This document shows, piece after piece, positions 34,901 through 45,483 of a stretch of DNA of 64,000 nt. A program made the translations under genes and the position numbers. Source of the DNA: Ptychodera flava (Eukaryota > Hemichordata > Enteropneusta > Ptychoderidae); contig NC_091944.1 in assembly GCF_041260155.1 (NCBI RefSeq), forward strand, positions 29,078,332 to 29,142,331. The letters are read 5' to 3'. Position 1 is the stretch's first letter; each line of letters opens with the position of its first letter. The notes beneath the pieces are model-generated. The model was not told the DNA's origin and did not search any database. It saw nothing but the letters and a program-made list of their open reading frames with translations.

Positions 34901-35465
34901 GCTCTGTGTGGAAACAAAATTAAATTTACATACAAATGTCCCCGTGCATTTGATGAGTTTCAACGAGTTTCCTCGGTTGGACAATACTCTGTCTTGCAAA
35001 ATACCGACGAAACTTACAGTTTTCAACACCATAGTGTCAGAGTTCAGAATAACGCCCTCAAACGATGGGTCTGCCAGTTTGACACGGAACGGCGAGTGGA
35101 TATGTCACTGTTGGCACATCACAAGCACAGTACTTTCCTACAACCTACATTCTCCGATCCATGCTAGCACACTCCCTGGATGCAGTAAATAACTGTTGCT
35201 ACTTGCCATCACCAGGTCGTATTTCAGGCTTACCCGAAAAGCATGTGCCCCATTCTAACATCTTGACCGGCCACAGGCTGTTGCCCGCGAACTTTGAATA
35301 TTCAACTGGAATTTCAAGCAACGAGAGGTACAAGATGTATAAAATGCACAAGAAACTTACCACAAGCTCTCCTTCATCGAAATTCCCAAATATTCCTGTC
35401 AAATACAGATTATTGTCCCTGTTATCGGGTCTCTTGAACTCGATTATTTCAATAGCCGAGGCCAT
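25781..35465 (-). CDS. RDM1: RAD52 motif-containing protein 1 (RDM1), whole gene span
   Basis: Six coding exons: 35361-35465, 34685-34903, 29034-29156, 28435-28582, 27159-27346 and 25781-25906. They join in frame across GT-AG introns to 302 residues; the human protein is about 284 by memory. Residues about 18-110 form an RRM (NLYLTGIF; LTEIFSQYGLLYEV; YYAFIKYYSTKAAELA; GHAISIRV). Residues about 124-147 (LWKCRELADYYLGFNSWS) match the RAD52 motif of RDM1 (KCQELANYYFGFNGWS). Residues about 200-240 (AIAQAKKIAYRRASENAFSKLV) match the RDM1 C-terminal segment. RDM1 is a nucleic-acid-binding protein linked to RAD52-like DNA repair and to the response to cisplatin. The start ATG gives MASAIEIIEFKRPDNRDN. 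Two introns hold transposons (26.1-26.5 kb and 30.0-34.5 kb). Confidence 0.93.
26134..26224 (+). repeat. TTAA-type miniature element, family P1
   Basis: TAACCCTTTCACCCCATTTC at the left, GGTGGTGAAAAAGTTAA at the right, with an interior like 57,451-57,543 (ACAATGGGAATG against ACAATGGATTTG). Confidence 0.7.
26250..26330 (+). repeat. TTAA-type miniature element, family P1, right end lost
   Basis: TTAACCCTTTCATAACAATG, GCCCAAACCCTTTGTTATC, TGTGGACCTGTTTCCAAGG. The similarity breaks off where the 139 bp foldback begins. Confidence 0.6.
26331..26469. mobile_element. 139 bp foldback element, GC-rich arms of about 55 bp
   Basis: Left arm ATGATAATAATCTTTACGGC ... ACGGCG pairs with CGCCGTACGACC ... 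ATCAT at the right with few mismatches. The loop holds a second small inverted pair, GGGCCC at 26,390 and 26,406. It appears inserted at the end of a P1 element in RDM1 intron 5. It carries no gene and is probably a non-autonomous DNA element. Confidence 0.75.
27159..27346 (-). CDS. RDM1: RDM1 exon 5
   Basis: Phase 1 to phase 0. It encodes DVSTKGSAIAQAKKIAYR, NAFSKLVLVVFGDGRVMVEV, LEYINDDLDEELIK. The match to human RDM1 (TAQKLAIQKALSDAFQKL, KIAVEY) identifies the gene. Confidence 0.92.
28435..28582 (-). CDS. RDM1: RDM1 exon 4
   Basis: Phase 0 to phase 1. It encodes IVEDDDFQEEGSDN, IRYMCITKLELPRHDV, GLGIGEADYNPK. It corresponds to the human FFCALEVVLPSCDCRSPGIG segment. Confidence 0.9.
29034..29156 (-). 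CDS. RDM1: RDM1 exon 3: RAD52 motif
   Basis: Phase 0 to phase 0, 41 codons. It encodes IRVANPRKSFDMSQ, LPLWKCRELADYYLGFN, SWSNTITS. It has a clean TCAAAAACAG acceptor and a GTAAGT donor. Confidence 0.92.
30345..30925. repeat. Left subterminal tandem repeats, about 176-185 bp, three units
   Basis: Anchors CCATTCTTTTTCGATGTTTT start at 30,425 and 30,601, with a diverged one near 30,786. Each unit also has ATTGGCCGACA and GAAATCG-ATTGAAGCA. Short GACCGACAAG runs lead in from 30,350. An inverted, diverged piece (CACTTGTCGGTCC) lies near 31,170. Confidence 0.75.
32250..33420 (+). mobile_element. Decayed LINE reverse transcriptase fragment
   Basis: Conceptual translation in several frames shows LINE pieces: a DFWKAYDS-like segment near 32,590, a FADIV-like catalytic-box segment with the DD pair damaged near 32,885, KMSINEEKSNIL near 32,970, and a C-terminal LQRMQRLVGKF ... 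SNEAILGELGL segment from about 33,295 to 33,395. It is interrupted by many stops and shifts and cannot be active. It lies inside the 4.4 kb DNA element, so it was either inserted there or carried along. The clade is not resolved. Confidence 0.7.
33461..34400. repeat. Right subterminal tandem repeats, about 206 bp, five units
   Basis: ATATGTTG-TCAGAATAA anchors occur at 33461, 33666, 33873, 34079 and 34284. Each unit contains its own hairpin, GGTGTCAATAGCCAA paired with TTGGCTATTGACACC, a copy of the element's terminal hairpin. The central units are nearly identical, so the array was homogenised recently. Confidence 0.9.
34685..34903 (-). CDS. RDM1: RDM1 exon 2: main part of the RRM
   Basis: Phase 0 to phase 0, 73 codons. 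It encodes SKLTEIFSQYGLLYEVQT, a polar loop (CQTEDQPETSSKS) and YYAFIKYYSTKAAELART, GQPLFTKGHAIS. It matches human FTAFSQFGLLYSVRV and FYAVIKFYSARAAHRAQ. Confidence 0.93.
35361..35465 (-). CDS. RDM1: RDM1 exon 1: start and RRM beta-1
   Basis: ATG at 35,465 opens 35 codons, ending LYLTGIFGNFDEGELV at a GTAAGT donor. No longer in-frame upstream extension with an ATG was noted. Confidence 0.85.
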
Positions 35466-36134
35466 CCATCCACGATTTTAAGTCATCTTCACTGTTTACG
35501 TTGAAGATTGTAAAGTTTGTGTTGGAATGCGATTGTCGTTGACCTCAAATAAGGCAGAGTTAAAGCAAATCGAGTCCTTAGAAGTTCTACTCGCCGCAAA
35601 GGTCACCTAGACTTGCAACAACAAACGGCACTCCAAACATATCCGAAACTCCCTAGTCCGACTGTTCAGTCTCATAAAACTAAAAGACACAAGTTGCACG
35701 GAAGGCGGTGACCCAGTGTTGACCTGAATGGTTTGCATACTCAATTTTACCGCTGGGGGCGCTAGTACAACCTCGCCGTTTTCTGGCCTGGGCTGGGGTA
35801 CTTGAGTTCTGAATCGTTTGACGCCCTATAAAATGTCCCAAGCTTTCATGTAATGCTATTTTGTGAGGTTGATGTACCTGTCTCGGTATGACTGTCGTGA
35901 AAAATTGGAGCATTTGAGTCTCTCAGGAATTTTCAGATGGTAGATTTAATGTAATGATAAGTTACAGAACTCTCAATTGTTGCACTAAACTGTCAAAAAG
36001 GTCAATGCTATTTTTCATATTTCAGTTCTGAACCACTGCATTTTATCCAAGAATATTCAGTTGTTACACTTGTGGTGATGAAGCTGGCTGCAATGGCGAC
36101 GATGCTTGTAGCTTGGTGGTTATGACAGTGACAC

Positions 36135-36178
36135 TGATGATGATGATGATGATGATACGATGGTAGTACTAGTAGGGC

Positions 36179-36241
<63 letters not shown>

Positions 36242-36242
36242 A
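36135..36242. repeat. (GAT)n microsatellite
   Basis: Two blocks of GAT/TGA trinucleotides (36,135-36,156 and 36,179-36,242) separated by a short unique stretch. Confidence 0.95.
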
Positions 36243-37399
36243 GAGGAGGAGGTAAGGACGTGAAGTATGATAAATGATATATGGAATATGGTTGTTGCAG
36301 CTATAGGGAAAGTGAGAAAAAATTTCATATGAAATATAAACCTTATAAATCTTTCACAACATACTGAAGCAATTTACTGCTTGACATGTCATTTTTTCAA
36401 ACACATCTCAAGTGTAACCAAGGTTGTAGAGAAAGACTACTCAGTGTAAATAATTAATGAGTGTTCATATGGTGCATGTCATTTCTCAAACTGAAACTCT
36501 ACGCGGCGAAAGAGCAGTTTTCTAGCAGCCAGACATAGGCTACCCAGTGTTATCATTCATTCACATTCAAAACTTTCTTCTTTTGAAAGAGATTTTACTT
36601 CCTCTCATATAATTGACATAAAAGTATTTACTTTGAAAAGAAAGCCTTTGTTATTTTATACAGATGTTGCAATTCTAAATCGGATATTTTACCCTTTAAA
36701 AGTTATACTAAAAAGAACGGCAACTTTACTAAAGCCATATGTAAAGGCGGAGAAAAATTGTGTATATTTGAAAAAACATTTATATTTGATGTTGCATGGG
36801 TCTGATCTTGGTTCAACCATTGAGATCGATGAACTGTTCTTCGCCAGACTGGCAGTTTTCTTTAAAGCCTTGACAAGTAACACTATGGCTACAGCAATGG
36901 TGAAGGAAGCCAATCACTGTTCAATTACAATATTTTGCCATTGCAGTAGACTGGATATTGTTTCTGTCACTTGACTGAAAAGTGTAATGAAACAAAAGAT
37001 GACAAAACTAACGTTGGATATACTATCGGAAAGTTTTCGTCAGATTTGGAAGAACGATTGTTCTTGCCAGCCCGGCGCCCCTTATCCTTCAAAAACATTG
37101 TTATTCTTATAGGATTCATGGGTGTTACACATAAACGTATAGGATAATAAACAGGTGTAATTACATGACTCTGATTGCTTTGGATTTCGAAGCCTTATCG
37201 AAATGTGTTATTTCGAAATTTTCTTCTGCTTGTAGCCTTTTATTCCAGACCACTTTCAAAATGAAATTCCCAAATATCCTTGATTTCATCTGAACTAAAC
37301 TTTAAGCCCGTATTCTTTCGCATTCTTATTCTGGATCCATCATCCTCATAATAAGCGAGATAGTAAATAAATTATGAGCTACTGCGTTGCACATATATA

Positions 37400-37597
37400 A
37401 ATCATCCGGCGACCGATCAATCTTACATTCATCTCCTTGATCGTGGAATCGTCTCCCATATGACATTCGTACAGCACTCAATGTAGATGTCTTCAAATCC
37501 AGACTCAAACGTCATCTATTTCAACGAGCATTTATGTGAGTCGTGAGCGTCATTTAGCATCTTCGCGATTGAAATTAGTAGACGCTATATAAGCACT
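37400..37597 (+). mobile_element. 3' end of a LINE (L2/CR1-like)
   Basis: The + strand frame at about 37,441-37,538 reads WNRLPYDIRTALNVDVFKSR and then LKRHLFQRAF. This is the characteristic C-terminus of L2/CR1-group LINE proteins. A short 3' tail (GCTATATAAGCACTTAAA) runs into the adjacent pentanucleotide array. The copy is truncated at its 5' side. Confidence 0.75.
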
Positions 37598-37732
37598 TAA
37601 ACTAAACTAAACTAAACTAAACTAAACTAAACTAAACTAAACTACTTAACTAAACTAAACTAAACTAAACTAAACTAAACTAAACTAAACTAAACTAAAC
37701 TAAACTAAACTAAACTAAACTAAACTAAACTA
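37598..37732. repeat. (ACTAA)n pentanucleotide array
   Basis: About 27 units of ACTAA with one interruption (ACTACTTA near 37,640). It starts directly at the LINE 3' end, as expected if it grew from the element's simple-repeat tail. Confidence 0.95.
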
Positions 37733-38451
37733 CTGATTCCTTGTCAGTATTATTATCCTGCCGACAGCAGTGATTCAACATGCAGGAACATCCAGAGGCT
37801 CATCTTTTATTTCGATATGTCAATATAATTCAAAAAACTAGTTGCGATCTGAAAACATGCGCAGTGCGTGGCCAATGCAATACTTCTTCCAGATTAGACT
37901 ACTCTCGGGTTGCTAAGTAGGTTTTAGATCGCAACACATCAGTGAGGACTTAGAAAGTGGAATCGTTCTTTTGTCATTGCTCAGTTCAGTAGCTAAGTAA
38001 GGAGTACAGGTACCTTGATTATTAAAACACCGATCAAAATTCATCGGGACTGTTTGACTCATGAATTTGCATTTTCCAGTTTTGCTTTCCACTGTCTACT
38101 GCTGCAGAAAACGAATGCTTTGACCAACTTCAAAGAAGGTGAATCCTGAGCTTCGTTGTGGCGAGAATGACAACACACAGCTGATCGTGATCATGGCAAA
38201 GTGTAAAAATTATTAATCAGGTCGGTTCAGTAATGTATTCAAAGCCTTGTCTCTGACTCTTTTATAGCCAACTTTGATTCTTAAGTGTGCTGGCGTTTGA
38301 CAACAGCAGAAAAAGAAAACGAGTAGAACTATGGCGTCAGACATCGGCTTTCTTTCTGATTGGTTACCAAGGAACGTCACAACTCTAAAAACAACCAAGT
38401 GTGCTGCAAATATTGGTAATTGACAGGACATGCGTCTTTTGCGAAAATTGA

Positions 38452-39528
38452 TTAATTTTCTGTCTTAAAAGATCGAACTAATTCTCTGAAAGACAATATA
38501 CTAAAGACAACACAAATCAATGTAGCAATTACAATAATTACCATATTTATAATTAATTCACACCTGCCAATATCGTGACGTTTCAGAATGACGTAGAAAG
38601 CACACGGGCAAATAAAACTCATCCACGGGCTCACAAGACTCCCTATGAAACCCATGAACTTGGAAAAGTGGGGGACCACAATGGCTAAAAACAGACAAAA
38701 CAGGATGATAACAACACGAAATATCATGGCCCAGGGCGAGGGAAATTCTTTCTGAGTTCTTCCATAACATGGCGGCAGGAATCTGAATTTTAGCAAGTCG
38801 ATGTTGTCGATGATGAAGAAGAAGAAGAGAGGGTAGGTGAACAAGGCCTTGGCAACCAGAAGAAGGCTTATGATGGTGTGGATGGCGTTGCTTGGCAAAT
38901 TGTACGTGATAAACTCCCTGGTGTTGTCACCGAACGCAAGGTATGGCGGGATTGAATACAGCAGGAGAAAGAAAGTACAGAAAACGTAGCTCCAGTTCAC
39001 CATTTTGTTGAATTTCGATCGTTCGCGCATGCTCTCTTCCACTCCGGCGATGGCAAAACTCGCCTCGAAATTGAAAAGGAGTACCCCGCAACAGATTGTG
39101 AAAGATTCGATGGTAATTTTGTGGTCGAGCGTGAATTTCCAGTCACTATTCTCCATTTCGTGAATCGAATAAGCAAGAACGCCGGCGAACATGGATGACA
39201 CCGAGACAACGGCCAACATGCTGGACCACGAAATCCGCGTCAGCGTGCGAAGAAAAATCGTAGGCGTGACGAATAACGTCGATAGCACCGTCCATTGCAG
39301 CTGAGAAATGCCAGCTTGGGGAAAAGTTTCGACCAGGATGAAGCCAGATAGTTCCAGGTAGAGGGTGGCGACGGCCGTGACGTAGATCAACTGGATTGTT
39401 ATGATCATTTTGCGGCCGAAGGATTTCCAGCACGCCTCCGCAATATCAGCGTAGCTGCTTCGAACACGGACTGTGCGATAGGTACCGTCAGGTTCAAGAA
39501 CATCGTCATACAGACAGAGTGCTAAAAC
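38452..39528 (-). CDS. SLC32-like exon 3 (TM2 to C-terminus)
   Basis: Phase 0 start after CTTTCTTTCAG; 358 codons and a stop. It starts VLALCLYDDVLEPDGTYRTV, aligned to VIAAT CLYEENEDGEVVRVRDSY. About nine hydrophobic segments follow, and it ends LSFRELVRSFKTEN. All later membrane helices lie in this single exon. An ATG ten codons upstream of the acceptor belongs to the intron. Confidence 0.92.
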   Translation of the reverse strand, partial: VLALCLYDDVLEPDGTYRTVRVRSSYADIAEACWKSFGRKMIITIQLIYVTAVATLYLELSGFILVETFPQAGISQLQWTVLSTLFVTPTIFLRTLTRISWSSMLAVVSVSSMFAGVLAYSIHEMENSDWKFTLDHKITIESFTICCGVLLFNFEASFAIAGVEESMRERSKFNKMVNWSYVFCTFFLLLYSIPPYLAFGDNTREFITYNLPSNAIHTIISLLLVAKALFTYPLFFFFIIDNIDLLKFRFLPPCYGRTQKEFPSPWAMIFRVVIILFCLFLAIVVPHFSKFMGFIGSLVSPWMSFICPCAFYVILKRHDIGRCELIINMVIIVIATLICVVFSILSFRELVRSFKTEN

Positions 39529-41655
39529 CTGAAAGAAAGAAAACAGAAAGGAAGACAATTTTAAGACCTAAATAGAAGTCTTCAGGTAGACCTGGATGAC
39601 GCAGAATTAAGTAAATTTTCTAATTGGTCGCCAAGATGCAAACGCATTGTTATTCATTCGCCATCGACTTGACAAAATGTTACTGGAAAGCGAAACCCAC
39701 CATTTAATAGGATACTAACTTAGTCTAGTATATCATTCCAGAGAAAACAGCCCTTTGGAGTTAATGATAAACAGCGGCAAGATACTTCTGAAAAGTGCGA
39801 GGGCGCTTCGAACTTCACTCGTACCACTCATTAAACGTTTAATAGCGTCGATGAAAGATCTTTAGTATTTTTAATCATAATCTTTATTTATTATATAGCG
39901 CATTACATATTTAAATATCTCAACGCGCTTTACATTGGCAGACACTGTTATAGGAAAATCACATTTAAGTTGAAGTCATACAACGGTACACGCGCTGACT
40001 CTTTTCCTGATAATTTATTAGCTGGAGATAGCAGTAGAGCTACAAAACACGAAAACTGACTTTTGATTCTTATTTCCGTCAGAAACCAACCTTAGCTTGG
40101 TTCTGAAATCGCATTGCTTTTCACAACAGCGTTTACAGCTCGCGCCCCCCCCGATTACAATCTCGTTCAAATCTCGCGCTTTCGAACAGTGAGACGCAGC
40201 CATCGTGAATGTCATAGCGATGTATGAGGATCAAACCAAGCCATGCACTCGATTTCATTGCAACGTGACCTGTGGGAATCTGAAGTACTTGTAAACTTTC
40301 GCTGTTGCTTTGAGGTTAAACGCTATTTGCAGATACGGAAAAGCTTGTGGCACACAAAACCACGATCAAAGGAATGACGGGAAAAGACCTAGAATATCAA
40401 GTAACAGTGCCATTATGTCGATGATTCCTTACAGACAATCCATTAAATTTAGCGAAACGGTTAATTATTCACAGAGGGTCTGTAGCAAATGCCATACTGT
40501 AAGTTTATGAACTGCCCTTAGAGGAAACTTCCCCCGTCCCTTTCATGCTTTTCAGAAACACGTCCAAGTATTGATAAAAGCAGACTTACCTTACTGGTGT
40601 AATTATCGATGATGCAAGCGGTGACGAATATTAAAACGGATGCAATAAGTCCGCCTTCCCGCACTGCATATGGAATGGTTATAATGCCGACGCCGAACAC
40701 GCAGTTACAGATATTCCACGCTGCCTGAAGTACTGAAGCGTCGCCTAGAAAAGAATGCAATGAAATTAGATCGCTGTATTTCATTCACCTGTTCCATCCT
40801 CTTTACTCCCCAGGGACAGACTGATCGTCCTGGCACATTACCTATGCATGCTGGGAAATTTTACCAACCATGGAGTTAAGGTAGACTAGTATACATGCCT
40901 CGAATCTGAAAGACCTGCTGTTCAGACTTCTTCAGGGAATCTTTAAGCCCTTTTTAAAGCAAAGAATGAAAATATATAGGTCATTTTGGTTCTAGAGAAG
41001 CAAATGACCTAAGATTTACCAATATTTGAATTTCAAAATAGCTGCTATCCGTAAGTTAACTCTACAGAGCAAATCAAAGTTGCAATGTTCACAACAACAA
41101 GACCTTGTTTACTTCACAAGCTTGAAACTGAGTCAAATCAAGTAGGATACCAGCGGTTGCTAAGTTGAGAACAGAGAGGCCTCTCACTTCAAGCGCAACT
41201 CCATCTAAGATAGTCTCTGAAAAAGTGAGACTGGAAACTTTTCTACAATCTCTACTCGTGAGTGAAAAGGTCTTGTTGTAAATAATGCCAACGGTTAGCG
41301 ATACCGTTTTAGTTTGATTAAGAGAAGAACGAAAAAAAATAATTCTACTGGCGTCGGCTGTTACCCAGATAAACGAGTAATCCGAGCTGGTATTGAATAT
41401 CTATTGCATTGACATGCCCAGCACTTTGAAAGAGTAGTCAGCGAAAGCTCTTAGAAGTAGCAACTGACACGATCAACTTGGAGATTACTTCCGTTTGCAA
41501 TTACATTTCTCCCTTTTCGGTGTTGTTCCTAAATTAATGTACTTTCAAAGGATTTCAATTCAATCTGGCTTTATTTAGAAACACTATCCCAAGACAACGC
41601 AACGGCTTCTCGAGCTTTCTTACAACGGACTGATAAACGGACGGACGGATTGGTG

Positions 41656-41712
<57 letters not shown>

Positions 41713-44700
41713 ATTTTCTACGTCTTAGTCTTTCGAAAATACGAAATTTTATTCCCCCATAGAGTTAACAAAGGGATAGCGGCCATTTTGAATTTCAAAT
41801 ATCGCAAAATGTTTGGTAACTTGTTTCGCTAGTTCCAAACTGTGCACGGTGATCCTCGATTTTTATTGTTGATTTGGTAAAAGAATGGTCGAAGTTTCAT
41901 TTAGGAAAGTTTGAGCAAAAGTTTAAGTCTTTCACTTTCGAGGCGCATACTACCTTAATTCACTCTGATATTTGTGGCCCTGCAGATTTCTGTGTCCATC
42001 CTCGCGTGAGCTAAAATGGCCACAAGCCCTAAGACCATAACATTTCGAGTAATTGCGTTGATCAGCTAATTTATGATACATTAACTAAACTTAAAGTATT
42101 TGAGTTCTGTCGTTACTTATTGGCTCTACCTCTTCTAAAATATTACTAATACAAGTTTTCACATTTTCCGCGGCATCATTACTGCAAACAAAATTAGCAA
42201 GTCGCATAATCAGCGACACCCGTTTTTACTGATAAAACGTTGGCCATAAATTCAATAACCCTTTTCTTTACTTCCTGTGTGTATTTGAACTGATGAATTC
42301 CCAATGAAGTGAGTTATCCGTTACCTCTGTGACGGTCTTACTTTGTCAAAGCAAAACATTAGTAAGGCGGCTATTCTGAACTCCAAACGTACTGTAACCA
42401 TTTAGTGAAATGAAAACTCTAAAGTGCATTGTGGATCCCCGTTTTTGTTTTGTTGATATTTAATTGTGTAGTGTGGAACAAAGTTTTACGTAATCACAAA
42501 TATTCCATCGTAACGTATTTATCGCTAAAACCTTCGAATCCACTTGCTGACATAAAAAACAAAGACAAAACAAAAAAGTCAGAGTGTAGGAATGAGTCGT
42601 GGATAATGTTTAGGCACTTTCTTCCCGACACCTTTTCTGCACTATCTATTCAATTGGTGAGGAAACATCGCATCGTATTTGCATAATATCTATATGAAGA
42701 CAACATCCGTAGATTGAACTCTCCAAGGGTCGAGATAATGACGTGAGCCACACGGCGACACAATTTTTGTCAAGAAGAGCGCAGGAAAAATACTAAAGCG
42801 TTCAAAGAAGACGTTGAGCTGCTTTAATTGAGGAAAAACCACGCAGATAGAGTACTTGTCGGTTTTAATTATACATGTGATTTTCGAGACTTCCATTTCC
42901 TTGGCGATTATCAAAGTCTGGTCGATTTGTCCATAGGACTAATTCAGTTGAATTGAGTGTACATTTACCACTTTGTTTAGGGTAGTATGCATCTCGAAAG
43001 TGAAAGACAAACGGAAACGTCTTATGAAATTTCCATCGCTCTCTTAGCAAATCCAGAATAAAAATCAGGGGTCACCGTGCAAATGCTGGTATTAGAGGAA
43101 CGATAACATTCACCAATATTTAAAATTCAGGGTGGGTACAATCCCTGTGTAACTCTATGGGGAAAATAAAATCTTCAACTTTTAAAAAACTAATGGGAAT
43201 TTTTTTCTTGCTCCGAGAGCTTTAAATGAATTCCACAAGCGGTAGACCAGAAAAATATCGAAAAATATTGAGAGTCTGAATGTCTGTCCCCGAGGCGCAT
43301 TCTACCTTATTCATGTTATGTTAAATGACAGAAACGCACTTCTTAGCTTAAAATGGGGTCACGTGGTTGCGCATCTTCGAAACCATCTTCGATGGAATTG
43401 TTTCATTGTTATTATCCTTGTAGTGCGTGCAAATGACTGTGTCGACGTCATTCCGTTAGGCGACGCCAGCGGTAGGAACTCGAAAGGGATTGTAACTTCA
43501 CACCAAGCGTGGCCGTTAGGTTCTGACCGGCCTGCATCATATTTTAGCTGTGAAGGCTTTTACGACATCGTCTTGATTTGGTAATATTTTAGAAGTGGTA
43601 TAGCCAATAAGTGATGACGTAAAAGGAGTATTGTGTGCACTTATGGAAATGAGGTCATAGGTTACGTTCTGCAAGGGGCAATAAATTATTTGATGGAAAT
43701 TTGTTGGAACTGTTTGCTGACCAAATTGTCGGAACTTCACTCGCTAACGCTCGCTCCATTCCGGTTATATGGCTAGCTTTGGCTAGCTAACCCCAAATCC
43801 TGTCCCCTACTGTGCTTCACCCGACACAAAAACTAAGCAGTTGGAAATTGTGAAAGTGATTCGAAGAAAGTGGAAATTTATTTTATTTTAACATTATTAT
43901 TAGTCAGTGCCGCAATTACTAGGCGCCTGTGTTTTGCGTACGGCGATTTTGACGTAGGCCATACCACTTCTAAATTCTTGCCGTGAACTGTTCTAGAAAT
44001 AGTGTAATTAAAGGTATACCCGCGGGGGAGAAAACTAGAACAGGACATTATAGATTTATCGCAAAAAATTACTTCATCTAAAAATGATAAGCTTATTTAA
44101 ATGATCTATCTTTGTTAAAATAATCATGAGTATGGAATGACCATGAATGAAGAAAAAGCTGAAAACACGCAAGATTTTCAAAATGATATAGCTAAAAAGG
44201 TCACCAGTCTCTGATTCAGAGAATTCCTAAATGAGTCTACAACTCCCCAGTACATCCTATCAGTAACGCACGAGTGAACTTTTTGAATGATCGAAATTTT
44301 AAATCTGCTCCATCAGTTAGAGCATTGCTCGATTCTGTGACGTCACGTCCGGAAAGCGCTCCTTCTAATTGTTGTTAGTCTTTTTCGGTTATGTAAACAC
44401 TTCAAATATTCAACTCCATGTTATTGAAATTGATGTTGCATGAATGCACAGCATCATCGCATCAACAAAATTAAATATTTCAATATTTTAAATCAGACTT
44501 CAGGCGGCTTTCCAGAGTACTGGTGTTGTTTTAAAATTCTTTTTTGCAACGCCTGGGAGAAGTATTGTTTCACGGATATTTCGATAACGAATAAGACGTG
44601 ACAACAGCGTCGGCGAGCGAAATGTTGTAAATTTTTGTAAAAGGTGTAAAATTTTTACAAAATTACTTCTGACAAATTCCGATAACATGACATTAAACGG

Positions 44701-45483
44701 CTTGGCATCCCAACTTTTCATTATGTGATTTACTCCGACATATTCACACTCTAAGTTGTGATGCGACAGTATTTGCTGTTGATTTTGAGAAATTTTCGGA
44801 GACAATGAAAGTGATGATCCCAAGAACCAATTCTTTAATAGTCATACCTGGTTTTATTCAATTAAATTTCCAATTTAAGTGTTTATCATTTGTCCCCAAA
44901 TCAATTAGTATAAATCACATCTGTAACATATCCCACCGAGACAGGCAAAAATAATAATTGATAAATATCTCAATGCCAAGCATGATAAATCTTTCAAAAA
45001 ATGAATTTTAATAATGTTCGATTATGCACAATTGATTGTTAAAACACTATTAGTTTAAGTAATATGGAGTTAGTGTGTACGACCACAGCTAATCTGGTAT
45101 GAAATAATGATTTACCTCGTGTTCAAGCAAGTGTATTTTATTTGAAATGACTGTAGATATTCCAGCTTGGCCGTTGAAGAATACTTTTGATAAAATCCGA
45201 CTGAGATGAAATGACGTAGATAATATTAATGGCTATTCAAATTGTTGGGAAAGGAATACTAAATAATTAAAACTAGTTTTAATTGAAATTGAAAATGGAT
45301 TGAAATAAAAAAATATGAGTCAAAACTAAACGAAAACACCTTACCTTCTTTTGCAACAGGGCGCTCATACTCATCTATTGTGCCGGGTTTTTCTCTGACG
45401 TCACAACTACTCGTGGGCAGGATCCGCGATTTTTCATTAAAACTCGACATTTCAACCAGCAAAGATTTCTCAGTGAGATTCAT
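38452..45483 (-). CDS. VIAAT-like amino acid transporter (SLC32 / AAAP family), whole gene span
   Basis: Three coding exons, 45345-45483, 40590-40744 and 38452-39528, join in frame to 456 residues. By family knowledge it is a multi-pass proton-coupled amino acid transporter; VIAAT loads GABA and glycine into synaptic vesicles. Residues 55-98 hold TM1 and the family signature (AAWNICNCVFGVGIITIPYA, REGGL). Further VIAAT-like segments are RVRSSYADIAEACW, FITYNLPSNAIHTII, LVAKALFTYPL (about 322-332, VIAAT has LVAKALLSYPL) and IVVPHFSKFMGFIGSL (about 381-396). The cytosolic N-terminus is about 52 residues, much shorter than the 115 or so of vertebrate VIAAT. It may be a VIAAT paralogue rather than the vesicular GABA transporter itself. 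AATAAA on the - strand near 37,806 may be its poly(A) signal. Confidence 0.88.
39872..39942 (-). mobile_element. LINE 3'-tail fragment
   Basis: The reverse strand reads GTAAAGCGCGTTGAGATAT ... GCGCTATATAATAAATAAA, a tail sequence typical of L2-group LINEs. It is a short isolated piece in the SLC32-like intron 2. Confidence 0.5.
40590..40744 (-). CDS. SLC32-like exon 2 (TM1)
   Basis: Phase 1 to phase 0. It encodes GDASVLQAAWNICNCVF, GVGIITIPYAVREGGL, a second hydrophobic helix (ASVLIFVTACII) and DNYTSK. The WN--N--G-GI--IPYA pattern is the AAAP transporter signature. Confidence 0.93.
40877..41085 (-). repeat. Family-A miniature element, partial copy 2
   Basis: It starts TTAAGGTAGACTAGTATAC and ATGCCTCGAATCTGAAAGAC, then GGTTCTAGAGAAGCAAATGAC, CCAATATTTGAATTTCAAAA and GTTAACTCTACAGAG. 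This is the reverse complement of the 41.8 kb copy, without the far end. Confidence 0.6.
41659..41709. repeat. (GA)n microsatellite
   Basis: An uninterrupted GA tract of about 50 bp, directly before a family-A copy. Confidence 0.95.
41738..41957 (+). repeat. Family-A miniature element, partial copy 3
   Basis: CCCCCATAGAGTTAACAAAG, GCGGCCATTTTGAATTTC, CTAGTTCCAAACTGTGCACG, GATTTTTATTGTTGATTTGG, GAGCAAAAGTTTAAGTCTTT, GAGGCGCATACTACCTTAA. Confidence 0.75.
42977..43311 (-). mobile_element. Family-A miniature element, nearly full copy
   Basis: It starts AGGGTAGTATGCATCTCGAA and ends CGAGGCGCATTCTACCTTAT, inverted matches of each other, so the element is about 335 bp with terminal inverted repeats near AAGGTAGTATGCGCCTCG. 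There is no open frame, so it is non-autonomous. The target duplication is not clear. Confidence 0.75.
45345..45483 (-). CDS. SLC32-like exon 1 (cytosolic N-terminus)
   Basis: ATG at 45,483, 46 codons plus one base, donor GAAG|GTAAGG (phase 1) matching exon 2. It encodes a polar N-terminus (MNLTEKSLLVEMSSFNEKS ... IDEYERPVAKE). An EKSLLVE acidic di-leucine-like motif sits near the start. The phase match and an open frame support it; conservation was not checked. Confidence 0.72.

Larger units (their letters stand above)
35466..37805. other. Intergenic region between RDM1 and the SLC32-like gene
   Basis: No gene supported. It contains a (GAT)n tract, a LINE 3' end and an (ACTAA)n array. The RDM1 promoter should lie just right of 35,466. 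Confidence 0.5.
40745..45344 (-). other. SLC32-like intron 1 (4.6 kb), rich in family-A elements
   Basis: It carries three family-A copies in both orientations (40,877, 41,738 and 42,977) and a (GA)n tract. The interval 43,320-45,340 shows no gene. Confidence 0.65.

Noticed and set aside
36633-36974. 113-codon + strand open frame
   Set aside because: No recognisable domain, poor codon character, and an overlapping open frame on the other strand. Treated as chance.
43537-44823. Open frames of 67-107 codons in SLC32-like intron 1
   Set aside because: AT-rich random frames with no resemblance to known proteins and no splice partners.
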